NCBI GenBank assembly: GCA_029555885.1
Contig: JAKPQT010000147.1
Coordinates: 1-6,267 of the forward strand
From: Chloroflexota bacterium
Lineage (GTDB): Bacteria > Chloroflexota > Anaerolineae > CG2-30-64-16
Direction: 5' to 3'
DNA: 6,267 bases
In this document: in pieces, positions 1 through 6,246 of the stretch
How positions within the stretch are numbered: the first letter of the stretch is position 1
How the letters are laid out: every line of letters begins with the position of its first letter
The notes under the pieces: model-generated
Database searches by the model: none
What the model saw: only the letters and a program-made list of their open reading frames with translations
Told to the model about the DNA's origin: nothing
Made by a program: the position numbers and the translations under genes

Positions 1-1
1 C

Positions 2-1141
2 ATGCCCTTCATCCCTTACTACATCCAGGAACTCGGTGTGACGGACGTCCGGCAGGCCGGGCTGTGGGCGGGGGTGGTGACGTCCGCGCAGGCGATCAGC
101 ATGACGCTGATGGCGCCCGTCTGGGGCGCGCTGTCGGACCGGTACGGCCGCAAGCTGATGGTCATGCGCGCGTCCTACGCCGGCGCAATCGTGCTGACCC
201 TGATGGGCTTCGTCACGAACGTCTACCAGTTGGCGATTCTGCGTTTCGTCCAGGGCATCTTCACCGGCACCGTCTCCGCAACGACCACCCTTGTCGCCAG
301 CACCGTGCCCAAAGAGCGCAGCGGCATGGCGCTCGGCTCGCTGCAGACCGCGGTGTTCCTGGGCGTCTCGCTGGGGCCGCTGTTCGGCGGGCTGGCCGGC
401 GACCAGTTCGGCTACCGTTCCAGCTTTTTGATTACGGGCGGGCTGTTGCTCCTGTCGGGCGTGCTCGTCACGGTGTTCGTGCACGAGGACTTTCAGCCGG
501 CTGCGGACGTGCCGCGCACGGGGCGACCCTCAACGCGGGGCGCGGTGAGCTTGGTGTTGGCGTCCGGCGCGCTGTTGGCGACGCTCGGCGCGCGCATGCT
601 GCTGCGCGCAGGCTCGCGTGCGCTGGACCCGATTCTACCGCTGTTTGTCCAGACGCTGTTGCCCGCAGGCGCGCAGGTCGGCACGACGACGGGCGTCATT
701 GCCAGCGTGTCTGCGCTCGGGGCGGCGGTCGGTTCGCCCGTCATCGGCGCGTGGAGCGACCGGCTGGGCCGCCGGCGGCTGCTGATTATCTCGGCGCTGG
801 TGGCCGGGCTGCTGTATCTGCCGCAGGCCGCTGTCCAGGATGCCCGCTGGCTGATCTTCTGGCAGTTGGTGTCGGGCTTCGCGGTCGGCGGCACGCTCTC
901 GACGCTGACCGCGCTGCTAATGCACGTTGCGCCCCGGGGCCATGAGGGTGTTGTCTTCGGCCTTGATGCCAGCGCGGTCTCGGCTTCAAATGCCATCGGG
1001 CCGATCATCGGTGCGGCCGTGGCCGCTTCCATCGGCGTGCGCGCACCCTTTGTGGTGGCGACGATCTTGTTCGGCATCGGCACGCTGGCCGTGGTCTTGT
1101 GGGTCAAGGAGGTTACCTATGGCGCTCAAGTACAAGATTGA
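2..1141 (+). CDS. MFS transporter, DHA1-like, 5'-truncated by the window edge
   Basis: This is a major facilitator superfamily secondary transporter, probably an inner-membrane drug/H+ antiporter or other small-molecule exporter; the substrate cannot be read from sequence. The visible 379 residues are very hydrophobic. They carry motif A after TM2 ([10 protein letters not shown], residues 42-51), its counterpart in the second half ([11 protein letters not shown], 249-259), and a motif C-like [10 protein letters not shown] (121-130), which in the family marks proton antiporters. A polar linker at about 162-180 separates the two six-helix halves. The first visible residues ([13 protein letters not shown]) resemble the end of TM1 in family members. 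The true start therefore almost certainly lies upstream, and the ATG at 2 is an internal methionine. The C-terminus is complete (TGA at 1139-1141) and overlaps the next gene by 23 bp. Family assignment is secure; function is not. Confidence 0.92.
   Translation: MPFIPYYIQELGVTDVRQAGLWAGVVTSAQAISMTLMAPVWGALSDRYGRKLMVMRASYAGAIVLTLMGFVTNVYQLAILRFVQGIFTGTVSATTTLVASTVPKERSGMALGSLQTAVFLGVSLGPLFGGLAGDQFGYRSSFLITGGLLLLSGVLVTVFVHEDFQPAADVPRTGRPSTRGAVSLVLASGALLATLGARMLLRAGSRALDPILPLFVQTLLPAGAQVGTTTGVIASVSALGAAVGSPVIGAWSDRLGRRRLLIISALVAGLLYLPQAAVQDARWLIFWQLVSGFAVGGTLSTLTALLMHVAPRGHEGVVFGLDASAVSASNAIGPIIGAAVAASIGVRAPFVVATILFGIGTLAVVLWVKEVTYGAQVQD
1106..1112 (+). promoter_or_regulatory. Shine-Dalgarno of the AIM24-family gene, inside the MFS gene
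   Basis: AAGGAGG lies 6 nt before ATG 1119 and inside the last codons of the MFS gene. It decides the start codon of the AIM24-family gene against the longer in-frame extension. It also shows that the downstream cistron has its own strong ribosome-binding site despite the overlap. Confidence 0.85.
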
Positions 1142-1865
1142 CGGCACGACGCTTCAGGTCGTGACCATCCAGCTCGAACCCGGCGTGAAAATCTACTCGG
1201 AATCGGGCGGCATGAGCTGGATGAGCGGCAACGTCGATATGGACACCAACACCGGCGGCGGCCTGGGTCGCATGTTCCGCCGCGCGGTGGCCGGAGAGTC
1301 GCTGTTCATCACGGATTACTCGGTGCCCGCCGGCTCCGGCATCGTGGCGTTTGCCTCCGAGTTCCCCGGCAAGATCGTGGACTTGCACCTGGCCGAGGGG
1401 GAGCAAATCATTGTCCAGAAGGACGCGTTCATGTGCGCGGAGAAGTCCGTGGACCTGGATATGCACTTCCGCAGCCGGATCGGTTCGGGGTTGTTCGGCG
1501 GCGAAGGCTTCATCCTGCAGCGGCTGACCGGGCCAGGCGATGCGTTCGTGGAGTTCGATGGTGAAATCGTGACGTATGACTTGCAGCCCGGCCAGGTGTT
1601 GAAGGTGGATACCGGCCACGTCGCGATGTTCCAGCCGAGCGTGCAGTTCGATGTGACCATGCTGCGCGGCTTCCGCAACATCCTGCTGGGCGGCGAGGGG
1701 TTGTTCCTGGCGACGCTGCGCGGGCCGGGTCGCGTCTGGCTCCAGACAATGCCGCTGATGAAGCTGGCAAACAAGGTCCTGCAATACCTGCCGCGCACAG
1801 AGGGCGGTGGGGGCGGTCCCAGCGGCGGCATCAACCTGGGCAACCTGCTCGGCGGGAATCAGTAG
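1119..1865 (+). CDS. AIM24 / TIGR00266-family protein
   Basis: This 248-residue protein belongs to the widespread AIM24 (TIGR00266) family of beta-rich, TRAP-like folds. The bacterial role is not established; the yeast relative is linked to mitochondrial inner-membrane organisation. Family-like signatures are [14 protein letters not shown] (residues 30-43) and two related Gly-rich blocks, [14 protein letters not shown] (127-140) and [14 protein letters not shown] (191-204). The latter is followed by VWLQTMP (206-212), which is typical of the family's C-terminal part. The last 21 residues are a Gly-rich tail. There is no signal peptide or clear membrane segment, so it is probably cytoplasmic. 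ATG 1119 was chosen because AAGGAGG lies at 1106-1112, 6 nt upstream, and because family similarity begins there. An upstream in-frame ATG at 927 would add 64 residues that are only the shifted reading of the MFS gene. The overlap with that gene suggests translational coupling. Confidence 0.9.
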   Translation: MALKYKIDGTTLQVVTIQLEPGVKIYSESGGMSWMSGNVDMDTNTGGGLGRMFRRAVAGESLFITDYSVPAGSGIVAFASEFPGKIVDLHLAEGEQIIVQKDAFMCAEKSVDLDMHFRSRIGSGLFGGEGFILQRLTGPGDAFVEFDGEIVTYDLQPGQVLKVDTGHVAMFQPSVQFDVTMLRGFRNILLGGEGLFLATLRGPGRVWLQTMPLMKLANKVLQYLPRTEGGGGGPSGGINLGNLLGGNQ

Positions 1866-1975
1866 TGGCTGCAACCTTTGTCAACGTTTTAGTTAAAATA
1901 GTCGCCTGGCGAATTTGCGCCATTAGATACTACCTGCTATAATCGGCACGCTCAAGGTTTGTAAAAGGAACGGCT
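1866..1975. other. Intergenic region between AIM24-family gene and atp operon
   Basis: This 110-nt gap is visibly more AT-rich than the flanking genes. From left to right it holds a short AT palindrome, TTTTA-GT-TAAAA (1887-1898), then a 5-bp inverted repeat TGGCG/CGCCA (1907-1911 and 1918-1922) that overlaps the -35 candidate, the extended -10 promoter (1935-1943), and the AAAGGAA ribosome-binding site (1964-1970). No stem followed by a T-run is present, so there is no recognisable intrinsic terminator for the upstream pair. Read-through into the atp genes is possible. Confidence 0.6.
1915..1943 (+). promoter_or_regulatory. Sigma-70-type promoter with extended -10 for the atp operon
   Basis: A perfect TATAAT lies at 1938-1943, preceded by TGC at 1935-1937, giving the extended -10 form TGnTATAAT. 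A weak -35 candidate, TTGCGC (1915-1920, three of six consensus bases), sits 17 nt upstream. Transcription would start near 1948-1950, leaving a leader of about 26 nt before the GTG at 1976. This is the only strong promoter-like sequence in the AT-richer 110-nt gap between the AIM24-family gene and the ATP synthase genes. An AT-rich tract at 1886-1900 lies upstream. The assignment is by consensus match only. Confidence 0.65.
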
Positions 1976-2257
1976 GTGAAGGATCTCATGCGCGCCGGTC
2001 CGCTGCTGCAGATGGGCTGGGTCGTCGCATTTACCGTGTTGATCCCGCTGGGTCTTGGGCTCTGGCTGGATCGCCGCTTCGACACCGCGCCTTTGTTCGT
2101 GCTAGTGGGCGCGCTGGTCGGCATCCTGGCGAGCACGGTGGCCGCAGTGCGTATTGCCAGCCGAACCATTGAAACCCTGAGCCATCCGCCGGCGGAGAAG
2201 GCCCGGCCCGGCGAGCCGGTGGATCGGGTGAATCCTGCATCAGATCAGGAGGATTGA
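1976..2257 (+). CDS. AtpI/AtpZ-family ATP synthase assembly protein
   Basis: This is a 93-residue membrane protein at the position usually taken by the small AtpI/AtpZ protein ahead of atpB. Family members help assemble the c-ring and have been linked to Mg2+ or Ca2+ transport. Two transmembrane segments are visible (about residues 13-30 and 39-60). They are joined by a short loop with the pattern LGLWLDRRFDTAPLF (27-41), which matches the 'ATPase_gene1' (PF09527) type: glycine-rich helix end, LDRRF, then a Pro-containing helix start. The C-terminal 30 residues are polar and charged. The start is GTG 1976, placed 6 nt after AGGA (1966-1969). An in-frame ATG at 1988 lies too far from that site. 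The stop TGA (2255-2257) is followed closely by atpB. I leave the symbol blank because AtpI and AtpZ are hard to separate by eye. Confidence 0.85.
   Translation: MKDLMRAGPLLQMGWVVAFTVLIPLGLGLWLDRRFDTAPLFVLVGALVGILASTVAAVRIASRTIETLSHPPAEKARPGEPVDRVNPASDQED
2247..2252 (+). promoter_or_regulatory. Shine-Dalgarno that decides the atpB start
   Basis: AGGAGG lies within the last codons of the AtpI/AtpZ gene. It is only 1 nt before the in-frame TTG at 2254, too close for initiation. It is 10 nt before the in-frame GTG at 2263, which is workable. The site therefore favours GTG 2263 as the start of atpB. Confidence 0.7.
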
Positions 2258-2262
2258 ACAGC

Positions 2263-3246
2263 GTGCTGAAGAAACTTGCCACCCCTCGTAACCTGGCGAT
2301 TCTGTTGCTGGTTGTAGCCCTCTTTGCTTTCAACGCGCTTTTCCCCGTGTTGAAGGTGCCCAGTCCGGTCGTATCTCTGGCGGCCGAGCCGATCTTCCAC
2401 GTCGGCGAATTCACCATCACCAATGCCGTCTTCACAGCCTGGATCGTCATGCTCGTCCTGGTCCTCATGGCTGTAGCCGCGACCCGCCGCATCCCGCGCA
2501 ATCTGGCCGAGGTCAGCAACAAGGAGCTGGTGCCGTCGGGCCTCCAGAACTTCATGGAAATGGTCATCGAATACGTCTACAACCTGGCGAAGGGCATCGG
2601 CGGCAACTGGACCGCCCGCTTCTTCCCCATCGTGATGACCATTTTCTTGTTCGTCCTCCTGTCCAACTGGATGGGCCTGCTGCCCGGCTTCGGCTCCATC
2701 GGCATCCTCGAACATCCGCATGACCCGAAAATGGTCGGCTTCGAGACGCAAGGGGCCATCCTGACCAGCGTGCCATCGACCGAACATGCGGCGGGTGGTC
2801 ATGGCGCGGGGTATATCGTGGTGCCGTTCTTTCGTGCGCCCTCCACGGACCTGAATTTCACGCTGGCCCTGGGATTGATCGCCATCATCCTGGTGCAGTA
2901 CTTCGGCGTCAAGGCCCTCGGCCCCAGTTACTTCAAGAAGTTCTTCGACCTGAGCGGGTTCAAGCAGGGCGCGTTCATGGGCGCTATCGGCATTTTCGTC
3001 GGCATCCTGGAACTCATTTCGGAGTTCGCCCGCATTCTCTCGTTTGGCTTTCGTCTATTCGGCAATATCTTTGCGGGCGAAGTGCTGCTCAGCGTCATGG
3101 CCTTCCTGATTCCGTACATCGCTTCGCTGCCGTTCTATGGCCTCGAAGTGTTCGTCGGTTTTATCCAGGCGGCAGTCTTCATGATGTTGGCGCTGGTGTT
3201 CTTCTCGACCGCCACGGTCGGTCACGGCACGGAGCAACATCACTAA
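2263..3246 (+). CDS. atpB: F1Fo ATP synthase subunit a
   Basis: Subunit a is the membrane stator that forms the two proton half-channels against the c-ring. With the GTG 2263 start it has 327 residues, longer than the E. coli protein (271). The essential arginine is R264 in SFGFRLFGNIFAGE, equivalent to E. coli R210. E273 matches E. coli E219, and Q302 in GFIQAAVFMML matches Q252. E295, seven residues before that Gln, occupies the place of E. coli H245. Hydrophobic segments lie at about 12-30, 55-73, 123-142, 198-216, 238-262, 276-290 and 295-317. A long loop at about 143-192 with four His residues (151, 153, 175, 180) precedes the family motif RAPSTDLNFTLAL. The C-terminus also has three His. 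A TTG at 2254 would add three residues and overlap the upstream stop. The identity is certain; only the start is uncertain. Confidence 0.97.
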   Translation: MLKKLATPRNLAILLLVVALFAFNALFPVLKVPSPVVSLAAEPIFHVGEFTITNAVFTAWIVMLVLVLMAVAATRRIPRNLAEVSNKELVPSGLQNFMEMVIEYVYNLAKGIGGNWTARFFPIVMTIFLFVLLSNWMGLLPGFGSIGILEHPHDPKMVGFETQGAILTSVPSTEHAAGGHGAGYIVVPFFRAPSTDLNFTLALGLIAIILVQYFGVKALGPSYFKKFFDLSGFKQGAFMGAIGIFVGILELISEFARILSFGFRLFGNIFAGEVLLSVMAFLIPYIASLPFYGLEVFVGFIQAAVFMMLALVFFSTATVGHGTEQHH

Positions 3247-3492
<246 letters not shown>

Positions 3493-3575
3493 CGATTGAA
3501 GGTTGAAGATATAAGGTTGAAGCCTGACATGGACCCATCTTCAATCTGTAATCTGCAATCTTAGATCTTCAATCG
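3493..3575 (+). repeat. Degenerate heptamer repeats in two opposed arms, able to form hairpins (atpE-atpF gap)
   Basis: The left arm (3493-3527) is five 7-nt units: CGATTGA, AGGTTGA, AGATATA, AGGTTGA, AGCCTGA. The right arm (3534-3575) is six units of near-complementary type: CCCATCT, TCAATCT, GTAATCT, GCAATCT, TAGATCT, TCAATCG. The ends pair perfectly over 9 bp (3493-3501 with 3567-3575). An inner 11-bp pairing with one G-U wobble (3500-3510 with 3537-3547, 26-nt loop) competes for part of the left arm. AAGGTTGAAG occurs twice (3499-3508, 3513-3522) and ATCTTCAATC twice (3537-3546, 3565-3574). G+C is 33 of 83 bases, far below the neighbouring genes. There is no T-run after the stem, so it does not look like an intrinsic terminator. 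A role in mRNA stability or in the atpE/atpF ratio is inference. Confidence 0.8.
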
Positions 3576-3582
3576 AAGGAGG
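3576..3582 (+). promoter_or_regulatory. Shine-Dalgarno of atpF, directly abutting the repeat hairpin
   Basis: AAGGAGG begins at the base after the 3' end of the 9-bp outer stem and lies 5 nt before the TTG at 3588. It supports TTG as the real start. It also places the ribosome-binding site where folding of the upstream repeats could affect its accessibility. Confidence 0.8.
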
Positions 3583-3587
3583 GGCAT

Positions 3588-4085
3588 TTGGAAAAGCTCG
3601 GCATTAACTTAGGGTTCTTCATTTCTCAGCTCGTCAACTTCACGCTGTTGGCGGCGCTGTTGACCGTCCTGCTGTACAAGCCCATCCTGAGAATGCTGAA
3701 CGAGCGCAAGGAACGCATCGCCAGGAGCCTGGCCGATGTGGATGCGGCGCGCGAGGCCGCGGCGCGGGCGCAACAGGATTATGATAAGAAGATGGTCGAG
3801 GCGCAGCGCACCGCGCAGGAGATTATCGCCAAAGCCTCGCAAGCCAGTGAGGAAGTGGCGGCGGAAATCCGGGCTGAGGCACAGCGTGACGCCGAGAATA
3901 TTCGCCGGAAGGCCCGCGAGGAGGCCGCCCAGGAGCGCGCCCATCTCCTGGCAGAGGTCCAGAGTCAAATCGCCAGCCTATCCATGATGGCGACCGAGCG
4001 CGTGCTGGGCCAGGCGGTCGATGCGAATACGCAGCGCCGGTTGGTGGACCAATTCCTGGCCGAAATCGGTGACGGCAAGCCATGA
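3588..4085 (+). CDS. atpF: F1Fo ATP synthase subunit b
   Basis: Subunit b is the peripheral stalk that ties the membrane sector to delta and the alpha/beta head. The 165 residues are of normal family length. One N-terminal membrane helix (about 8-30) includes the typical N-terminal pattern INLGFFISQLVNF and ends in KPILRMLNERKERI (31-44). A long, almost proline-free, Ala/Glu/Arg-rich coiled coil follows (about 40-140). The C-terminal part (about 140-160) would contact delta. The start is TTG 3588, set by AAGGAGG at 3576-3582; the next in-frame ATG would remove the membrane helix. The stop overlaps the atpH start by 4 bp (ATGA, 4082-4085). No second b or b' gene is visible, so a homodimeric b stalk is likely. 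Confidence 0.96.
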   Translation: MEKLGINLGFFISQLVNFTLLAALLTVLLYKPILRMLNERKERIARSLADVDAAREAAARAQQDYDKKMVEAQRTAQEIIAKASQASEEVAAEIRAEAQRDAENIRRKAREEAAQERAHLLAEVQSQIASLSMMATERVLGQAVDANTQRRLVDQFLAEIGDGKP

Positions 4086-4618
4086 ACGCAGCCGACCGTG
4101 CGCAGAACTATGCGAACGCCTTTTTCGAGGCTGCGTTCGACCGCTGGCTGACTTCGCTCGAAGGGGTGGCGCGCACGCTGGAGGGCAACCGTGCGCTCTT
4201 GCCGCGCCTCCAGGCGGACGATGTTGACTTCAAGGACCGCCAGGCCATGCTGGCAGGCGTGCTGCCTGCCGATACTGATGCGTTGGTGCACAATCTGCTC
4301 AACGTCCTGCTCCAGCGCGGCGACCTGGGCCTGCTGCCCGAAGTCACGGCCGCGCTGCGCCAGCGGCTGCGGCAGGGCGGGGCCGGCCCTGTGCCCGTGA
4401 CGGTGACGACCGCTGTCCCGCTGGCCGACGATCAACGCGCCACGTTGGAGGCCCGGCTGGTCCAGGAGTATGGCAATAACCTTGCCTACACCTATCATGT
4501 GGACCCGGCCATCCTGGGCGGCGTGATTGTGCGCGTGGGCGATAAGCTGATAGATGGCAGTGTGGCGGCCCGCTTGGCCGCCATGCGGCAGACGCTCGGC
4601 GTGGCGGTGCAGGAATAA
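4082..4618 (+). CDS. atpH: F1Fo ATP synthase subunit delta (OSCP family)
   Basis: Delta links the N-termini of alpha to the b stalk at the top of F1. The 178 residues match the usual length. The N-terminal helical domain begins with AQNYANAFFEAAF (7-19), a divergent form of the family's RYAxALFE pattern, and runs to about residue 105. The C-terminal domain carries the family signature HVDPAILGGVIVRVGDKLIDGS (139-160, visible as VDPAILGG then GDKLIDGS). ATG 4082 overlaps the atpF stop by 4 bp and has no strong Shine-Dalgarno of its own, so translation is probably coupled to atpF. The sequence is otherwise low in conservation, as is normal for this subunit. Confidence 0.95.
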   Translation: MNAADRAQNYANAFFEAAFDRWLTSLEGVARTLEGNRALLPRLQADDVDFKDRQAMLAGVLPADTDALVHNLLNVLLQRGDLGLLPEVTAALRQRLRQGGAGPVPVTVTTAVPLADDQRATLEARLVQEYGNNLAYTYHVDPAILGGVIVRVGDKLIDGSVAARLAAMRQTLGVAVQE

Positions 4619-4719
4619 GATTCGTCGTGGGTAGATGAGGTTGCTCGTAATAGGCGTTTGAGCGCCATGACAACCGAGACCTGCACGATGAAACGGGTGA
4701 TTGACGATGGAAGGACATC
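4619..4719. other. 101-nt gap between atpH and atpA
   Basis: This is the longest gap inside the atp operon after the heptamer region. It contains a small stem GGCG/CGCC (4653-4656 with 4663-4666, closed further by a T-G wobble) and the atpA ribosome-binding site GGAAGGA (4709-4715), 4 nt before ATG 4720. No convincing promoter pair, terminator or coding ORF was seen. Its function is unknown; it may simply be spacer or a 5' leader affecting atpA translation. Confidence 0.5.
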
Positions 4720-6234
4720 ATGGCTGTACGTACCGATGACCTCGTGGCACAACTTAAACAACAAATCCTCAGCTTCGAAGCGCCCACGCGCACGGTGGAT
4801 GTCGGCACCGTCCTGCTGGTCGGTGACGGCATTGCCCGCATCCGCGGGTTGACCAACGCGCGCGCCTCCGAGCTGGTGGAATTCGAGAACGGCGTCCTGG
4901 GCATTGTCCTCAACCTGGAGGACGACAACGTGGGCGTCATTATCATGGGCGAGTACAGCGGCATCGCGGAAGGACAGGTTGTCCGGTCGACCGGGCGCAT
5001 CGTGTCCGTGCCCGTCGGCGCAGCCATGATCGGCCGGGTCATCAACGCGGTCGGCCAGCCGATTGACGGCAAAGGCCCGATCGAATCCGATAAGTTCCGT
5101 CCGATTGAGCGCATCGCGCCCAATGTCATCATCCGCAAGAGCGTCGATACGCCCGTGCAGACCGGCATCAAGGCCATCGATGCCATGATCCCCATCGGCC
5201 GCGGGCAGCGCGAACTGATTATCGGTGACCGGCAGACGGGCAAGACGGCGCTGGTGGTCGATACGATCATCAACCAGAAGGACCAGAACCTCATCTGCAT
5301 CTATGTCGCCATCGGCCAGCGACAGAGCCAGGTCGCCCAGGTCGTCGCTACCCTCGAACGTTACGGCGCGATGGAATACACCGTCGTCGTAGCCGCGACC
5401 GCGGCCGACCCGGCGGCATTGCAGTATATTGCGCCCTACGCGGGCTGCGCGGTCGGTGAGGAGTTCATGGAACAGGGCAAGGACGCGCTCATCATTTACG
5501 ATGACCTGTCCAAGCACGCCCAGGCCTACCGCCAGGTCTCGCTGCTCCTGCGCCGGCCCCCTGGCCGTGAGGCCTATCCCGGGGATGTCTTCTACCTCCA
5601 CAGCCGCCTGCTGGAACGGGCCGCGCGCCTCGCGCCGGAATACGGCGGCGGCTCGCTGACCGCGCTCCCGATTATCGAGACGCAGGCCGGCGATATTTCG
5701 GCCTACATCCCGACCAACGTCATCTCCATCACCGACGGCCAGATATTCCTGGAGAGCGACCTGTTCTATGCCGGTATCCGGCCCGCGGTGAACCCGGGCC
5801 TGTCGGTCAGCCGGGTGGGCGGCGCGGCGCAGGTGCGAGCCATGCGCCAGGTGGCTGGCCGCATGAAGCTCGAACTGGCCCAGTTCCGTGAACTGGCTGC
5901 GTTCGCGCAGTTCGGCTCCGACCTGGATCCCGCGACCCAGCGCCAACTTGACCGCGGTCAGCGCATCACCGAGGTGCTGAAACAGCCGCAGTACCAGCCC
6001 TGGCCGCTCGAAGACCAGGTGATGGTCTTCTATGCCGTGACCAACAACTACCTGGATAAGGTGCCGCTGGACCAGATCGGCGAGTGGCAGGAGAACTTCC
6101 GGCGCTACATGAGCTCCAGCCATCCGAACATTGGCCGGACCATTGCATCGCAGAAGAAGCTCGACGACCAGCTCACCGAGGGATTGAAGCTGGCGATTAC
6201 GGACTTCAACCAGATGTTCCTGGCGCAGAAGTAG
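4720..6234 (+). CDS. atpA: F1Fo ATP synthase subunit alpha
   Basis: Alpha is the non-catalytic nucleotide-binding subunit of the alpha3beta3 head. The 504 residues are close to family length (E. coli 513); the difference is mostly a shorter loop near residue 308 ([11 protein letters not shown]). The N-terminal beta-barrel domain spans about 25-95. The nucleotide-binding domain has Walker A GDRQTGKT (169-176, with K175), GQRQSQVAQ (199-207) and Walker B ALIIYDD (256-262). The alpha/beta signature [10 protein letters not shown] (355-364) is complete and is followed by R365, the arginine that reaches the beta catalytic site (E. coli R376). The helical C-terminal domain starts near 370, with [14 protein letters not shown] (390-403). 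ATG 4720 follows GGAAGGA (4709-4715), and the N-terminus ([12 protein letters not shown]) is typical. All key residues are intact. The gene is probably followed by atpG. Confidence 0.98.
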   Translation: MAVRTDDLVAQLKQQILSFEAPTRTVDVGTVLLVGDGIARIRGLTNARASELVEFENGVLGIVLNLEDDNVGVIIMGEYSGIAEGQVVRSTGRIVSVPVGAAMIGRVINAVGQPIDGKGPIESDKFRPIERIAPNVIIRKSVDTPVQTGIKAIDAMIPIGRGQRELIIGDRQTGKTALVVDTIINQKDQNLICIYVAIGQRQSQVAQVVATLERYGAMEYTVVVAATAADPAALQYIAPYAGCAVGEEFMEQGKDALIIYDDLSKHAQAYRQVSLLLRRPPGREAYPGDVFYLHSRLLERAARLAPEYGGGSLTALPIIETQAGDISAYIPTNVISITDGQIFLESDLFYAGIRPAVNPGLSVSRVGGAAQVRAMRQVAGRMKLELAQFRELAAFAQFGSDLDPATQRQLDRGQRITEVLKQPQYQPWPLEDQVMVFYAVTNNYLDKVPLDQIGEWQENFRRYMSSSHPNIGRTIASQKKLDDQLTEGLKLAITDFNQMFLAQK

Positions 6235-6246
6235 GGGCGACGTGGG

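Noticed and set aside
64..945. Long Arg/Ala/Gly-rich frame overlapping the MFS gene
   Set aside because: It is out of frame with a clear MFS protein, has no membrane segments or motifs, and has typical GC-shadow composition.
927..1118. 64-residue N-terminal extension of the AIM24-family protein
   Set aside because: It is the shifted reading of the MFS gene, rich in Arg/Pro/Ser, and the strong Shine-Dalgarno is placed for ATG 1119.
1113..1874. A 253-codon open frame antisense to the AIM24-family gene
   Set aside because: It mirrors the real gene, is His/Gln/Ala-rich without a recognisable domain, and is a codon-bias shadow.
1878..1899. Second promoter using TTGTCA (1878-1883) as -35
   Set aside because: TTGTCA matches five of six consensus bases, but the only -10-like sequence nearby (TAAAAT, 1894-1899) is 10 nt away, too close, and nothing suitable lies 16-18 nt downstream.
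3493..3575. Intrinsic terminator or CRISPR array in the atpE-atpF gap
   Set aside because: No T-run follows the stem and the operon continues directly. The units are 7 nt with no spacers, unlike CRISPR repeats.
4658..4852. Small ORF across the atpH-atpA gap
   Set aside because: Most of it overlaps atpA in another frame. There is no family resemblance and no proper ribosome-binding site.
4495..6123. A 542-codon open frame antisense to atpA
   Set aside because: It lies opposite a fully convincing atpA. Its composition (Asp/Arg/His/Leu-rich, no domain) is what the complement of a GC-rich gene gives. No credible ribosome-binding site or family match was seen.
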